A DNA stretch of 64,000 bases from Chloroflexota bacterium (GTDB taxonomy: Bacteria > Chloroflexota > Anaerolineae > 4572-78 > J111). Shown here piece after piece: positions 63,818 to 64,000 of the stretch. The stretch covers positions 248,001 to 312,000 of the forward strand of contig BOKF01000005.1 in NCBI GenBank assembly GCA_016860845.1. Direction: 5' to 3'. Each line of letters begins with the position of its first letter. The stretch's first letter is position 1. The notes beneath the pieces are model-generated. The model saw only the letters and a program-made list of their open reading frames with translations, was not told the origin of the DNA and did no database searches. Made by a program: the position numbers and the translations under genes.

Positions 63818-64000
63818 ATGGATAATCCATTACAAGCGGTGCAAGAAGCGGCGGTGTCGGCCGCGTCGGCGGCGCAGAATGCGGCGTCAGCGGCCGAGGG
63901 GGCAGCCCAAAACGCGATGGCATCGGCGCAGCAGGCCGCCGGGGCCGCCCAGCAGGCCGCCGAAAATGCGGCGGCAACCGCTCAACAAGCCGCCCAAAAC
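63818..64000 (+). CDS. Ala/Gln-rich N-terminus of next eCIS gene, partial
   Basis: The ATG at 63818 has AAGGAG seven bases upstream. The visible 61 residues (MDNPLQAVQEAAVSAASAAQ, then repeated AAQQAAENAA-type units) are nearly all Ala, Gln, Ser, Asn and Glu, predicting a long amphipathic helix. The gene continues beyond the edge. By order in Afp/PVC loci, the spike protein (Afp8) would be expected here, but this start is unusual for it. Confidence 0.7.
   Translation, partial: MDNPLQAVQEAAVSAASAAQNAASAAEGAAQNAMASAQQAAGAAQQAAENAAATAQQAAQN

Overview
The window looks like a chromosomal contig from a Chloroflexota bacterium, most likely Anaerolineae-like. This is inferred from the gene families, moderately high GC, mixed ATG/GTG/TTG starts and the style of the intergenic repeats; there is no rRNA or other phylogenetic marker to prove it. 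No tRNA, rRNA or CRISPR array was seen.

Positions 1-9.6 kb carry housekeeping and accessory genes: a DedA-family protein cut by the left edge, a duplicated pair of multi-pass membrane proteins, a catalytic-domain-only MetE-type methyltransferase, an Imm-5-like protein, a lipoprotein hydrolase and a membrane protein. Positions 8.5-10.3 kb (quinone-oxidoreductase-like dehydrogenase and a DUF6010 protein) are bounded by attC-like palindromes and may be integron cassettes without an integrase. Positions 10.4-18.8 kb form a coherent minus-strand sugar locus: LacI-type regulator, family-5 solute-binding protein, two Opp/Dpp-type permeases, two ATPases and a GH1 beta-glucosidase. Two LacI-type palindromic operators and a remnant of a second LacI protein lie upstream. 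Positions 19.4-24.7 kb hold a DUF3179 lipoprotein, a thioredoxin-fold protein, a Crp/Fnr regulator, a glycosyltransferase, a bacterial PH-domain protein and a CMD-like protein.

Positions 25.0-30.5 kb encode the lower part of a hydrolytic meta-cleavage pathway: extradiol dioxygenase, IclR regulator, acetaldehyde dehydrogenase, hydroxy-oxovalerate aldolase, ring-cleavage-product hydrolase and oxopentenoate hydratase. Together they would take a catechol-type diol to pyruvate and acetyl-CoA. A 3' remnant of an ABC solute-binding gene and a tyrosine recombinase close this block.

The most striking part is 31.9-64 kb: an extracellular contractile injection system (eCIS, Afp/PVC type). It holds an FHA protein, an FHA/Ig-like/TM/lytic-transglycosylase protein, the AAA+ ATPase (Afp15/Pvc15-like), a cargo bank of seven proteins, then structural genes: Afp16/Pvc16-like protein, sheath, tube, tail-assembly protein plus DUF6760, a small helical protein, a second tube protein, a long Pro-rich protein, an Afp7-like LysM protein and the start of an Ala-rich gene cut by the right edge. 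Five cargo proteins share a ~90-residue N-terminal module and two more keep its GNRAVQ-type core, which suggests a common loading tag. Three are paralogous OmpA-like/zincin fusions (HExxHxxGxxDEY), and two of these are followed by mutually related small proteins that could be inhibitors or immunity factors. A 1793-residue protein joins two zincin motifs to a candidate nucleotidyltransferase motif. The tail-assembly gene ends in a G8 run followed by a perfect 10-bp hairpin, while DUF6760 lies in the -1 frame without a usual start codon; this has the layout of a programmed -1 frameshift.
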